From Brasilonema angustatum HA4187-MV1 (GTDB lineage Bacteria > Cyanobacteriota > Cyanobacteriia > Cyanobacteriales > Nostocaceae): DNA of 64,000 nucleotides. The notes under the pieces are model-generated. The model was not told where the DNA came from, did not search any database, and saw only the letters and a program-made list of their open reading frames with translations. The stretch covers positions 1 to 64,000 of the forward strand of contig JAHHGV010000045.1 in assembly GCA_019359695.1 (NCBI GenBank). Direction: 5' to 3'. This document shows positions 27,845-37,910 of the stretch, piece by piece. The first letter of the stretch is position 1. Every line of letters starts with the position of its first letter. The position numbers and the translations under genes were made by a program.

Positions 27845-29068
27845 GTGAAACTATGTATTGTGACTCACAAACTAAAAAAGGGTGATGGACAGGGACGAGT
27901 AAATTATGAGGTTGCAAAAGAAGCCATTCGTCGGGGTCATCACCTGACCTTATTGGCAAGTGAAATAGCACCAGAATTACAACAAAGTAGCCAAGTCAAC
28001 TGGATTCCTATTTCAGTCAACGGGTTGCCAACTGAATTTATTCGTAATTTCATATTCTCTCAAAAAAGTGCAGATTGGTTGCGCAAACACCGCCCCCAAG
28101 TCGATTTGGTGAAAGTGAACGGAGCTATAACATCATCAGCATCTGATGTGAATGCTGTACACTTTGTCCACAGTTCTTGGCTGCGATCGCCTGTACATAT
28201 TTCCCGTCTCCGCCAAGATTTGTACGGTTTGTACCAAAAGCTGTATACAGCATTCAATGCCCGTTGGGAAAAACAGGCTTTCCAAAAAGCAAAGATTGTG
28301 GTGGCGGTATCCGAAAAAGTAGCCCAAGAATTGGAAAGTATTGGTGTACCTCGTTCTCGAATTCGGGTGATTGTCAATGGAGTCGATTTAGAAGAGTTTT
28401 CTCCTGGTACGGTATCTCGTCAAACACTCGGTTTGCCGGAAAACGTCACTTTAGCGCTGTTTGCAGGGGACATTCGCACACCCAGGAAAAACTTAGATAC
28501 TGTACTGCGTGCCTTGGTGAAAGTACCAAATTTACATCTTGCAGTTGTGGGAAGTCCTGAAGGTAGCCCCTTCCCAGAAATGGCAGAATCCTTAGGGTTG
28601 AATGAACGAGTGCATTTTTTGGGATATCGGCGTGATATACCCCAGATAATGCGTGCTGTAGATTTATTCGTGTTTCCTTCGCGTTACGAAGCATGTACCC
28701 TAGTTTTATTAGAAGCCCTCGCTTGTGGACTTCCCGTTATTACCGCAACGGCAACAGGAGGTGCAGAATTAGTCACACCAGAATGCGGGGTTGTCTTGTC
28801 TGACTCCGACGACGTTGAGGCTTTGGCAGAGGTATTGTTGTCTTTGGTGGGCGATACGCCTTCTGGCGTCTGCGCGGAGCGCAATCGCAACAGAATGCAG
28901 CAGATGGGTCAAGCTGCACGCACTGTCGCAGAACAGCACAGCTGGGCTACTATGGCAAAAACTTATGTGGATCTGTTTGAGGAGTTAAGCAAGAATGAGG
29001 AACACGGTTCTCATACCGACTTATCGCCGTCCTCAAGACCTATTACGCTGCCTTCAGGCGTTAGTTGA
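27845..29068 (+). CDS. Glycosyltransferase family 4
   Basis: GT-B enzyme of about 407 residues: LCIVTHKLKKGDGQGRVNYEV, RVIVNGVDLEEFSPG, FAGDIRTPRKNLDTVLRAL, and PSRYEACTLVLLEALACGLPVITATATGG. ATG 27821 overlaps the previous stop, but GTG 27845 has AAGGAAGG just upstream and places the first beta strand correctly, so it is preferred. The last 24 codons overlap the next gene by 74 bp. C-terminal residues after about 385 look non-conserved and are probably a tail created by that overlap. Confidence 0.88.
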   Translation: MKLCIVTHKLKKGDGQGRVNYEVAKEAIRRGHHLTLLASEIAPELQQSSQVNWIPISVNGLPTEFIRNFIFSQKSADWLRKHRPQVDLVKVNGAITSSASDVNAVHFVHSSWLRSPVHISRLRQDLYGLYQKLYTAFNARWEKQAFQKAKIVVAVSEKVAQELESIGVPRSRIRVIVNGVDLEEFSPGTVSRQTLGLPENVTLALFAGDIRTPRKNLDTVLRALVKVPNLHLAVVGSPEGSPFPEMAESLGLNERVHFLGYRRDIPQIMRAVDLFVFPSRYEACTLVLLEALACGLPVITATATGGAELVTPECGVVLSDSDDVEALAEVLLSLVGDTPSGVCAERNRNRMQQMGQAARTVAEQHSWATMAKTYVDLFEELSKNEEHGSHTDLSPSSRPITLPSGVS

Positions 29069-29939
29069 GCAAACTAAACCACCTTTTCAGGTGATAGTGG
29101 TTGTACGGGATATAGATACTGATACTTGGCAATTTCTAGAAGGATTCAAAGAAACTACACTGCCACTGGATATTGTAAAAGTTACAGTTGGGGGAGTGGT
29201 CGCAGCTCTTAATGCCGGACTGGAAGCGGTTAAAGGAGATACGGTTTCAATTACTGATGATGATGCAGCACCTCGCCCTGATTGGTTAGAACGCATCAGT
29301 GCTCATTTCACCTCAGACAGTCGCATCGGTGGAGTCGGCGGACGCGATTGGATACACGAAGGTGAAAAGCTGTTAGATGACTCGTGCGAAGTCGTAGGTC
29401 AACTACAGTGGTTTGGGCGAGTCATTGGTAATCATCACTTGGGAATGGGAGAACCCCGCGAAGTCGATGTCCTCAAGGGTGTTAACATGAGTTTTCGTAC
29501 CAGCGCGATCGCCGGATTGCGCTTTGATCAGCGGATGCGAGGTACGGGAGCACAGGTACACTTTGAAATGGCATTTACCCTAGCCTTAAAGCGGGCGGGT
29601 TGGAAGATGATTTATGATCCCGCTGTAGCCGTTGACCATTATCCAGCACAACGTTTTGATGAAGACCAGCGCAATAGTTTTAATGAAATAGCTTGGATAA
29701 ATCTAGTTCATAATGAAACGCTTGTGTTACTTGAGCATCTGCCACCTACACGCCGTGCAGTGTTTTTACTTTGGGCTATATTAGTGGGAACACGAGATAG
29801 TTTGGGTTTTGTCCAATGGCTTAGGCTTTTGCCGAAGGGCGGCAAACTGGCAGCGCAAAAATGGCTAGCTTCCATTCGTGGACGTTGGCAGGGATGGCAA
29901 ACCTGGCAAAAGCACCACAGTTTTTTAATAAATAACTAA
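28995..29939 (+). CDS. Glycosyltransferase family 2
   Basis: GT-A enzyme of 314 residues: VLIPTYRRPQDLLRCL, ITDDDAAPRPDWL (metal site) and GVNMSFRTSAI. ATG 28995 has GAGGAG upstream inside the preceding gene, so a 74-bp overlap with the GT4 is supported by both the ribosome site and the conserved first strand. Codon use is GC-richer than in the neighbouring GT2 genes. Confidence 0.9.
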   Translation: MRNTVLIPTYRRPQDLLRCLQALVEQTKPPFQVIVVVRDIDTDTWQFLEGFKETTLPLDIVKVTVGGVVAALNAGLEAVKGDTVSITDDDAAPRPDWLERISAHFTSDSRIGGVGGRDWIHEGEKLLDDSCEVVGQLQWFGRVIGNHHLGMGEPREVDVLKGVNMSFRTSAIAGLRFDQRMRGTGAQVHFEMAFTLALKRAGWKMIYDPAVAVDHYPAQRFDEDQRNSFNEIAWINLVHNETLVLLEHLPPTRRAVFLLWAILVGTRDSLGFVQWLRLLPKGGKLAAQKWLASIRGRWQGWQTWQKHHSFLINN

Positions 29940-30051
29940 CTGTTGTAGTAGATAGCTAAAAAACCTTATTCTCGTGAACAGCACTGCCTAATCATGACCT
30001 TAGAAATAGGGCATAGCTTACTCTACGAAATCTTTAACTTGGAGAAACCAA

Positions 30052-31542
30052 GTGAATTCTAAACAGCCACATTTTCATCCTTTATTTAAACAGCATTATT
30101 TCCCTGACGAGCGTTCATTCGTGAGCTGGATAGTCATTTCCGGCTTCGTGTTGCTGAATGTCGCCTTTTATTTTGCGGGTGCAGCCAAGCTCCGCCTGAT
30201 ATTCCCCGTATCATCTTTTGTTGTAGCTATATTCTTATACTTACGGCATCCCATTCTCTACTTGGGCTTTACCTGGTGGATGTGGTTTCTATCAGCATTG
30301 ATTGCTCGCTTGGTTGATTTTCGTGCTGGTTGGGATCCAACACGTCAGATCCTCATAGCGCCCTATTTAGTCACATTTGTAACATTAGCGACGACCTTAA
30401 AATACCTTCCCAGTGCTTCTCGTCAAGGAGGTTTACCTTTTGTTTTTGCTCTTGTAGGTGTGTTTTATGGCTTTCTTGTAGGACTCGTTTACAACTCACC
30501 GATCGCCATAGCACGAAGTCTTCTAGATTGGTTATCTCCTGTGATTTTTGGATTCCATTTATTCATGTGCTGGCGCGATTATCCCAGCTATCGTCAGAAC
30601 CTTCAACGCACATTCTTTTGGTGCGTGTTTCTGACAGGAATATACGGTGTGTATCAATTCGCGGTAGCACCTGAGTGGGACAAATACTGGCTCATACAAT
30701 CAAAAATGAATACCAGTTCTGGAAACCCAGCACCCTTCCAGATGCGAGTGTGGAGCACAATGCACTCAGTCGGTCCCTATGCAGCTGTGATGCAAGCAGG
30801 GTTGTTGTTATTGTTTAGTGGTAGCTCGTCAGGACCTTTAAACTTTCCCGCTTCTGCATTCGGCTACTTATCATTCCTACTAACTCAGGCACGTACTAAC
30901 TGGGGGGGGTGGTTAATGGGGCTGGTTATGATTTTTGGTTCTGTCAAAGCGCAAACTCAAATGCGGTTGATTGCTATCATTTTGGCAATGGGATTGTGTG
31001 TCGTCCCATTAGCAACCATAGAACCATTTTCTAGTGTTGTTGGCAGTCGTTTTAATAGTTTTTCTAATCTTGAAAACGATGGTAGCTTGAAAGATAGATC
31101 CGGGAGCTATGACAGAAACCTGAGTGTTGCCTTGTCTAATGTCTTCGGCAATGGATTTGGAAATACCTGGAAACTTAATGAAAAAACAGGTCAACTAGAA
31201 GTATTTGTTATTGATAGTGGCGTTTTAGATATGTTCTTCACGCTGGGCTGGTTGGGAGCCATTCCTTATATCAGTGGACTTATAATGGTTATCACTACTG
31301 TATTTAAATATACTGAATCTCGTTTCGATAGTTTTGTCAGTGCTTCTCGTGCAATTGGTGTAAGTGCCTGTGCTCAGCTTGTTATTGGTAGCGGAATGCT
31401 AAGTGTGGCAGGCATGATTCTTTGGGGATTTTTTGGTATTAGCATGGCAGCACATAAATACTATCAGCATCAAGAAATAAGTGCATCCAGGTATCAGCAG
31501 CATCCAGAAATAATTGTATCTCAACAAAGGTCTACGATATGA
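30052..31542 (+). CDS. O-antigen polymerase/ligase-like membrane protein (Wzy-like)
   Basis: Integral membrane protein of 496 residues with about ten hydrophobic segments and a larger loop (about 330-390) containing SSVVGSRF and RSGSYDRN, the pattern of Wzy/WaaL proteins. Likely polymerises lipid-linked repeat units on the periplasmic side. GTG 30052 with GGAG 7 nt upstream is the start. The C-terminal tail carries a short internal repeat (YQHQEI and YQQHPEI). Its stop overlaps the next GT4 start by 4 bp (ATGA). Confidence 0.8.
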   Translation: MNSKQPHFHPLFKQHYFPDERSFVSWIVISGFVLLNVAFYFAGAAKLRLIFPVSSFVVAIFLYLRHPILYLGFTWWMWFLSALIARLVDFRAGWDPTRQILIAPYLVTFVTLATTLKYLPSASRQGGLPFVFALVGVFYGFLVGLVYNSPIAIARSLLDWLSPVIFGFHLFMCWRDYPSYRQNLQRTFFWCVFLTGIYGVYQFAVAPEWDKYWLIQSKMNTSSGNPAPFQMRVWSTMHSVGPYAAVMQAGLLLLFSGSSSGPLNFPASAFGYLSFLLTQARTNWGGWLMGLVMIFGSVKAQTQMRLIAIILAMGLCVVPLATIEPFSSVVGSRFNSFSNLENDGSLKDRSGSYDRNLSVALSNVFGNGFGNTWKLNEKTGQLEVFVIDSGVLDMFFTLGWLGAIPYISGLIMVITTVFKYTESRFDSFVSASRAIGVSACAQLVIGSGMLSVAGMILWGFFGISMAAHKYYQHQEISASRYQQHPEIIVSQQRSTI

Positions 31543-32648
31543 AAGTAATTATAATTATGCCCCTAGCAGAACAACGTGGGGGTGGTGAAATGATGCTTTG
31601 GGATTTGATGCAGCAAGGACGCAACGCAGGAGTCGAATGGCTGGTCATATTCCTTGAAGATGGTCCGATGGTTGAGCAGTTTCAGAAATTGGGTATTGAT
31701 GCACGAGTTATGCGGGGTGGTCGCGTGCGCGAAGTACATCGTTGGCTGACAAGTGCGATCGCCATAGCTTCCATTGCTCGACGCGAACGTGCAAATGTCA
31801 TCATCAGTTGGATGTGGTTATCCCACCTTACTGGAGGACTAGCAGCGTTTTTGGCGGGCATACCTGCACTGTGGTATCAACTGGAACTTGCAAATAATAA
31901 AGACTTCCTCAAACGTTTAGTTAATCTCGTCCCAGCTCGTGGTGTCCTCACACTCAGCAAAGAAATTCAAGAAACCCAATCCCAAATTATACCAAAGCGA
32001 CCTGTTTACTTAGTCACCCCTGGCGTAGCACTAGACCGCTTTAATCCTTCTGATTTGCCTTCTCCTAGTGAAGCACGTTCCAAGCTAGGTTTACCATTAC
32101 ATGGTCCTTTAATTGGCATTGTTGGACGAATGCAGCGTTGGAAGGGAATACACGTTCTTGTCGAGGCAATGCCTAAAGTGTTGCAGAAGTATCCCAACGC
32201 CCATTGTGTCGTCGTTGGGGGTAAGCATGATTTGGAGCCGGATTATGAGGACTTTTTGCACGAGAAAATAGCAACTTTGGCTCTTGAGGAGAAGGTACTC
32301 CTGGCTGGACTACAGCGCAACATTCCAGAGTGGGTGCAAGCAATGGATGTTTTTGTTCATGCTTCAGATAACGAGCCGTTTGGTATTGTGATTATTGAGG
32401 CGATGGCATTAGGTAAACCGGTTATTGCTGGCAATGCTGGGGGACCAACAGAAATCATCACAAACGGGGTAAACGGGTTGCTCACACCCTATGGAGATCC
32501 AAACGCACTGGCAGATGCAATTCTTCGGTACCTTAACGACCAAGAATTTGCTTGCACTGCTGCACAAGCAGCACGGCAACGCGCCCTTGATTTCTCCACG
32601 CAGCATTACGCTCAAAACTTTATTAATACCCTCCGTTCTGCTGTATGA
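31539..32648 (+). CDS. Glycosyltransferase family 4
   Basis: GT-B enzyme of 369 residues: MPLAEQRGGGEMMLWDL, GIVGRMQRWKGIHVLVEA, VVVGGKHDLEPDY and the donor block DNEPFGIVIIEAMALGKPVIAGNAGG. Translationally coupled to the polymerase gene by a 4-bp overlap. Last plus-strand gene of the 25.5-32.6 kb operon. No membrane segment. Confidence 0.9.
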   Translation: MKVIIIMPLAEQRGGGEMMLWDLMQQGRNAGVEWLVIFLEDGPMVEQFQKLGIDARVMRGGRVREVHRWLTSAIAIASIARRERANVIISWMWLSHLTGGLAAFLAGIPALWYQLELANNKDFLKRLVNLVPARGVLTLSKEIQETQSQIIPKRPVYLVTPGVALDRFNPSDLPSPSEARSKLGLPLHGPLIGIVGRMQRWKGIHVLVEAMPKVLQKYPNAHCVVVGGKHDLEPDYEDFLHEKIATLALEEKVLLAGLQRNIPEWVQAMDVFVHASDNEPFGIVIIEAMALGKPVIAGNAGGPTEIITNGVNGLLTPYGDPNALADAILRYLNDQEFACTAAQAARQRALDFSTQHYAQNFINTLRSAV

Positions 32649-32883
32649 AAGCAGGGAGTACCCGAGCAAGGAGGGAGGATTTTACAATTTTCGCACAGAT
32701 GTTCCAAACAATAACTAATTAAATGGACTTGATGTAATTCTCCATAAACATGGGCTTAATATTTTGCAATGTTCTTGGCTGGAAAGCTTATTGGGCACAA
32801 CTATAATTATTGTCAACTATTAAGCTCAAGTTTACGGAGAATTGATGTTAGACTGAATCATTATCAATGTCAACAACTTGATA

Positions 32884-33963
32884 TCAAACTACACTCATTG
32901 CACTATAGTTGGTTAATAATTCACGATATGTAGCCAGTGTTTCCTCATTAACTCGCGCAGCACTAAACCGTTCTAAGTTTAATTTTGCTTGGCATTTCCA
33001 CTGGTCTAATTCACAAGGATTATTGAGTAATTTCGTCAAAGTCTGTGCCAATGCATGACTATCTTTAGGTGGCACCAGAAGACCAGCCTCTGCATTATCT
33101 AATGTCTCAGGAATACCGTCTACATCACTGGCAACAATGGCGCACCCTGCTTCCCGCGCTTCTGTCAAAACTAAACCGAAAGATTCGCAGTATGAAGCAA
33201 GCACGAAAATGTCACTTGCCAGCATATACCGTTGCGGCTCTGGCTGGAAACCTTCAAAATGAATGCGATCACCAACAGGTGTACTTTGCGCCTTTGCTTC
33301 AAATATTGCGCGATCTGGGCCATCTCCTACCAAATACAGATGAGCATCAGGAAATTCAGTAGCAATTTCTACAAATGCATCAATTAACTCACCAATTCCT
33401 TTGCGTTTATACATCCCTGCCACAGTGGTAATAGCAGGACGGTGTAACGGTAAGGCTTGGTATTCTGTAATGTTGGGATGCCGAGGACTACCCAATGTGC
33501 CGTTGGACACTACTCTTAATTTGTGCTTCGGTATACCACGCTTTACCATTGAATCCGCTACTGCACTACTGACAGCAATGACACGATCAGCTAATCCCAT
33601 CAGTATTGCGCTTCGCTGAAACTCATTATGTACTGTGGACACTAAACCATAGGAGGATATTTTAAAAAGTGCACCGAGCACAACTCCTGTCATCATATGG
33701 GCATGGACGATATTTGGTTGAAACGCTTGTATAATATCCCAGTAAAGCCATGCTGCTTTCGCAAGATTGAGCGGCGTCCTCGACTGATTTAGTTGAAAGT
33801 GCTTAACATTATAACGTTCCAGTAATGTTTCATATTCTCCTCCAGCAGATGCCACAGCGACATCGTAACCAAGTTTGGCTTGCAAACAGGCTAAGTCTAT
33901 GGCAACATTAACGATACCGTTGCCTATTCTTTGGACGTGGTTTGTAATATGTAGTATACGCAT
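32884..33963 (-). CDS. Glycosyltransferase family 4
   Basis: GT-B enzyme of about 359 residues: RILHITNHVQRIGNGIVNV, NIVHAHMM, TTVAGMYKRKGIGELIDAF, YLVGDGPDR and ASYCESFGLVLTEAREAGCAIVASDVDG. Candidate starts are GTG 33978, ATG 33972 and ATG 33963. The last has GGAG 9 nt upstream and places the first strand at the usual distance, so it is used. First of three minus-strand genes within the island; the 88-bp gap to the PIG-L gene suggests co-transcription. Confidence 0.9.
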   Translation of the reverse strand: MRILHITNHVQRIGNGIVNVAIDLACLQAKLGYDVAVASAGGEYETLLERYNVKHFQLNQSRTPLNLAKAAWLYWDIIQAFQPNIVHAHMMTGVVLGALFKISSYGLVSTVHNEFQRSAILMGLADRVIAVSSAVADSMVKRGIPKHKLRVVSNGTLGSPRHPNITEYQALPLHRPAITTVAGMYKRKGIGELIDAFVEIATEFPDAHLYLVGDGPDRAIFEAKAQSTPVGDRIHFEGFQPEPQRYMLASDIFVLASYCESFGLVLTEAREAGCAIVASDVDGIPETLDNAEAGLLVPPKDSHALAQTLTKLLNNPCELDQWKCQAKLNLERFSAARVNEETLATYRELLTNYSAMSVV

Positions 33964-34066
33964 TTCTGCCATCTCCACAGTGGTTGCTTGTTATACATAA
34001 TTCCCTGCTATTTAGAATTATATAAAATTAACATTATGTAAACACGTAGACTCAACGTAATTTATA

Positions 34067-34855
34067 CTACCTTACATCAGGTTTAAAAAAAATTTCATAA
34101 GACCCCAAAAATCGTTTGACAAAGCCACGAGGTAAGCCTTCAAGTTGAGAACAGTAAGAGGCGATCGCCCTGTTTTTTTTGTCTTGAACTGATTCTATTG
34201 AAAGTCGGTAAGCAACCGCGATATCTTGCACCTTAAGCATAATAAATAGGGGTGCTCTCCAGAGTAACCAGATAGGATATTGTAGGAGTTCTACTTTGAT
34301 TCCTACTTGAGCAATTGCTTCTTTAACAAGTTCATATGTCGCCTCATGATCTTTATGACAATCTTTTCTATGAGGAACATAAATTTCTTCTGGTTGAGAA
34401 CATTTTATCAGTTCAGCTAACTGCTGAATTGTTTCTTCCCGTTGCTCTTTTTGTAAATCTTGCAAAGTCCCATCTGGCTTTTCCAAAAAGTGAATTTTTG
34501 AGGTCTCTACTCCCAAAATTTCTAAAGCTTTTATCGCCTCTTCCTTGCGAATTTGGATAATTTTTTCTTTGATTTGAGAATCAGGACCATGGGAACCCTG
34601 TCCATCGGTTAGAAAAGCCACAGTTACTGGTATCCCATGTTCTCGTTTCAGGGCTATCATACCTCCACAACCGAAGGTTTCATCATCTTGATGAGGAGAA
34701 AACACCATCGCGGATTTGTTATTAAACGCTGTAGGCTCACTTCCTCTTAGTAAAATCCACCTAAACAGTATTTGAGAGTGAATATCTTGCAGTAGATAAA
34801 GCAAGTTATTTGGAATTAATTTTTGTACGACTTTAAGAATCTGTTTTATCTTCAT
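34067..34855 (-). CDS. PIG-L family deacetylase
   Basis: Zinc-dependent LmbE/PIG-L hydrolase of 262 residues. The metal site is His55-x-Asp57-Asp58 (SPHQDDETFGCGG), with the second His cluster in PHRKDCHKDHEATYELV. The family removes N-acetyl groups from GlcNAc-type sugars. Beside a GT4 gene it probably deacetylates an amino sugar in the polysaccharide or its lipid intermediate. Basic C-terminus; no signal peptide, so it acts in the cytoplasm. Confidence 0.88.
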   Translation of the reverse strand: MKIKQILKVVQKLIPNNLLYLLQDIHSQILFRWILLRGSEPTAFNNKSAMVFSPHQDDETFGCGGMIALKREHGIPVTVAFLTDGQGSHGPDSQIKEKIIQIRKEEAIKALEILGVETSKIHFLEKPDGTLQDLQKEQREETIQQLAELIKCSQPEEIYVPHRKDCHKDHEATYELVKEAIAQVGIKVELLQYPIWLLWRAPLFIMLKVQDIAVAYRLSIESVQDKKNRAIASYCSQLEGLPRGFVKRFLGSYEIFFKPDVR

Positions 34856-35107
34856 AACAAAATATAGAATTGCTTGATTTTTATTGATTGTTCAAACATG
34901 CTTTGTTGCTATTATCTCTTATGTTTGACTTTTCTTATTCAAGATATTTTCATTTTTGATGAAAACAGTATAAAATTTTGCAAAATATTGTTAAATTAGA
35001 TACAAAAACAGAATTTTCTGACTACTAAATACGCTCAATTTTAAGCAGAACATTTTTTGCCATGCAACTATAGTCTCATGACTTAACGTTAAAAAAATAC
35101 AAGGAAA

Positions 35108-35128
35108 GAAAAAACAGGCTTTGCCTGT
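35108..35128 (-). terminator. Rho-independent terminator of the beta-propeller gene
   Basis: Read on the minus strand, ACAGGC-AAA-GCCTGT is followed by a T6 run, 66 bp after the stop at 35194. A second hairpin of CCCAAACT/AGTTTGGG lies between them (about 35152-35169). Confidence 0.75.
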
Positions 35129-35193
35129 GATAATTGCTTCGTTATTCATTCCCAAACTAAGTTTGGGAAGAAGTGTAAAAAACTATCATAAAC

Positions 35194-37380
35194 TTATCGC
35201 GGTAACTGATACATAATTACCTTTCCTTTCCAATCTTCCTCAACAAACACCAGATACTCTCCATTGGATCGGCGAAAAGCACGGATACCATAAGGTATGT
35301 CAATCCAGCCACTTTCACCAGCTACTTCTGGGCCTGGTTTGAACTTTTGTACTTGTTCTCCTGTCGCTGCTTTGTAAACGTATACCTCTGATGTTCTCCC
35401 TGTTACAGCAAATACATAATCTCCGGCGACACTCATCGCTTCTGTCATCACTTCACGCTTTCCAGTTGTGTCATAAGGAATCACAGTTCGCCATCGGGGA
35501 GTGCGGTTTCCTTTATTCCAGTTGTCATAACGTATAATTTCAGAGCCAACGACTCCAGAATCATCTCCAATCGGAGGGTGCTCTTTAGTAAAGCCTGATA
35601 CATACATGGTGTCTGTATTGGGAAAATACTCAATCCGTCGCAAATCTGTAATTGGACTGGGAGTTTTGTCCTTTTTCATGGAACTGTAAGAGTAGATTGG
35701 GTTACCCTTTTTATCTAGCCCTTGTAAAGGATAATGCCGGATACCTTCTTGAGTTCGCAAAGTTCTCCATAAGTCACCTTTGCTATCTACCCACGATCCC
35801 CCACCATAGGGATAATCTTTATCTCTAATATCATATTCACCCTGATCAAAAGCACCATTGCCGTTGCTATCCCGCCAAATCCAATCTTTTTCTTGCTGCG
35901 GTTGATTGGGTGGCCAACTGTTAACTGGTTTACCATCTTTTACGGCTGTACCAAAAAACATTGCAGATGGGATCGCAATTTTACCGTCTGTGGTTGGATT
36001 GAAACGATAAATTTGCATAAAGCTGTCATACATATCTATGAGATACATAAAGGGTTTCCCCTGGATGCGGCGGAAGAAAACTGAAGTCGGCGATGTATGG
36101 AGCCGTGGATCTTGGGGGTACTTAAAAGGATTTAAGGTGTAAGCCTTGTAACTCCATTGCTTACCGGATGGTTTTTTATAGTCCATCTGGAAGTATTCAT
36201 GCTTGGTGTATACCTCTACACCATCACTTTGAGGGTCTGTATCTGCATTATCCACAAAGTGCAAACCCAGTAACCGCCATTGTAACTTTCCTGACGGCGA
36301 AAATTTTCTTAAGTCGGTTCCTGAATTATTGAAACCATTACTATTTACGTAGATATTACCTGTTGCATCTGTACCCACCCCACTAATCCCGTAAAATTTT
36401 ACATTTGCAACCTCACCAGGAACACCAGCATAAACGCCCCCCTCGACTCCGAAAGTTCCTACTTTTGCTGGCTTACCTGTAATTTTATAAATCAATATTT
36501 GCTGACGAGGTCCATTTTCTGCTACCAAAAGTCTGCCTTGATTGTCGAGTGCGATCGCACTTGGATCAGCAACATCAGCAATAACCTCAGGCAAACGCTT
36601 TCCTTTGCTTGAATAATGTAAAATCTGAGCAGGAGTACTGCCATTCTTGCTTTGTATAATCCACAGATTTCCCTGCTTATCAACTGTCATCTGTTTTGGA
36701 CTAGCAACAGAAAAATTGCGGACTTCCGTCATTGTGTCAGTGTTGTAAACACTAATGCGGTTTGCCTCAGCAATACCGACATATAACTCTTTCCCTACAA
36801 TTGCTAATCCTGTCACTGGGCTTTTTGTACTGACAATCACCATACTCTTATCATAGCCACGCCCTCCAGCAAAACCCGCAGGCTTTCCAGACAAAGTATA
36901 GCGTCTGACACAGTACCAAGCTGTTTTTTCTGGTGGGTAATCTTCTGATGTCTTGCCCATTGATCCCTGCACCATAGCAAGGTAAATATATTTATCATTA
37001 ATTGTTATGGCTTTGCCGCCTACACGACTTTGACCATGAAGCTGAAAGTCAGGACCTATAACATCACCATCCTTATATATTCCTGCTTCTCTTGCAGCTT
37101 CGTCCCAAGTGCTATTAGTGTAAACCGTGCCATCAGAACCGACATACATTCCCTCTACATAATTTTGCACCCATTTCTTACCACCACCATAGGTATTACC
37201 TATCCAAGATGTTGTGTAGGGTTTTGTGGCAGGTATAACTGCGGTTGTAAAGTATAATGTAATACTAAATGCAGTTATGAGACATAGAAAAAACTTGAAA
37301 AATTGTTTCAATTGCAAATAACTACTATTTCGTTGCCTACGATATAGTCCACCCAGATGTGAAATGAATTGATTTTTCAT
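35194..37380 (-). CDS. Secreted or membrane-anchored NHL-like beta-propeller protein
   Basis: About 728 residues. A basic N-terminus and hydrophobic stretch (LKQFFKFFLCLITAFSITLYF, near residues 23-45 from ATG 37380) give an uncleaved anchor or signal peptide. The rest consists of beta-propeller blades with repeated patterns such as G-x-D-x-x-G-N-I/L-Y/W (TVDKQGNLWIIQ, GTDATGNIYVN, ALDNQGRLLVAE). A DSNGNGAFDQGEYD segment looks like a calcium-binding loop. The frame extends to TTG 37410 but ATG 37380 is preferred. Lying in the polysaccharide island, it may bind or process exported glycan; no catalytic motif was recognised. Confidence 0.72.
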   Translation of the reverse strand: MKNQFISHLGGLYRRQRNSSYLQLKQFFKFFLCLITAFSITLYFTTAVIPATKPYTTSWIGNTYGGGKKWVQNYVEGMYVGSDGTVYTNSTWDEAAREAGIYKDGDVIGPDFQLHGQSRVGGKAITINDKYIYLAMVQGSMGKTSEDYPPEKTAWYCVRRYTLSGKPAGFAGGRGYDKSMVIVSTKSPVTGLAIVGKELYVGIAEANRISVYNTDTMTEVRNFSVASPKQMTVDKQGNLWIIQSKNGSTPAQILHYSSKGKRLPEVIADVADPSAIALDNQGRLLVAENGPRQQILIYKITGKPAKVGTFGVEGGVYAGVPGEVANVKFYGISGVGTDATGNIYVNSNGFNNSGTDLRKFSPSGKLQWRLLGLHFVDNADTDPQSDGVEVYTKHEYFQMDYKKPSGKQWSYKAYTLNPFKYPQDPRLHTSPTSVFFRRIQGKPFMYLIDMYDSFMQIYRFNPTTDGKIAIPSAMFFGTAVKDGKPVNSWPPNQPQQEKDWIWRDSNGNGAFDQGEYDIRDKDYPYGGGSWVDSKGDLWRTLRTQEGIRHYPLQGLDKKGNPIYSYSSMKKDKTPSPITDLRRIEYFPNTDTMYVSGFTKEHPPIGDDSGVVGSEIIRYDNWNKGNRTPRWRTVIPYDTTGKREVMTEAMSVAGDYVFAVTGRTSEVYVYKAATGEQVQKFKPGPEVAGESGWIDIPYGIRAFRRSNGEYLVFVEEDWKGKVIMYQLPR

Positions 37381-37797
37381 AAAGTAACAAAATGCTTGAT
37401 GACTTCTCAAATATCATTTAGTATCGTTTTACAATGAAGCTGCGTAGAATAGAAAATCATTGCATCATAATTACCTTTACAGCGGTTTTCTGTCATTATC
37501 TATATTTAAGAGTGTTCCACGTATGGTTTTACAAAAACTTTATCAGAATCACACTATTTTTTTAATTTTCAACTTGTTTAGGGACAATACATGTTTTCAA
37601 TTAGACTTGGAATATCCACAAAAAATATTAAGTAAAAAACAAGACGTATAATATTCAACTGTTTATCTCCCTAAACAAGTATGGATGATTAAGTAGCTAT
37701 CATCAACTACCTACACTCCTGATGATGAAAAATTTTCTCCTCTCTCCCTGCTCCCTTGCTTTTTCAAGTCAGTCATTCATGGGCGATCGCGCCCACA

Positions 37798-37829
37798 AGC
37801 AAGCATGAAAATCTATTTTCATGCTTGCT
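37798..37829. repeat. Perfect 15-bp hairpin beside a HIP1 palindrome
   Basis: AGCAAGCATGAAAAT is perfectly inverted across a 2-nt centre. Immediately upstream (37781-37794) is a GC palindrome containing GCGATCGC. Function unknown. Confidence 0.6.
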
Positions 37830-37871
37830 AATCACGGGAAAATCTCACGAACCTTACATGAAAATATATTT

Positions 37872-37910
37872 CCCCTACACCCCTATACCCTTATACCCTT
37901 ACACCCCTTT
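37872..37910. repeat. 8-bp short tandem repeat (YACCCYTA)
   Basis: About four to five copies of an octamer close to CACCCCTA/TACCCTTA. Same unit as the array at 44634-44677. Comparable STRR sequences are known in filamentous cyanobacteria. Confidence 0.7.
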
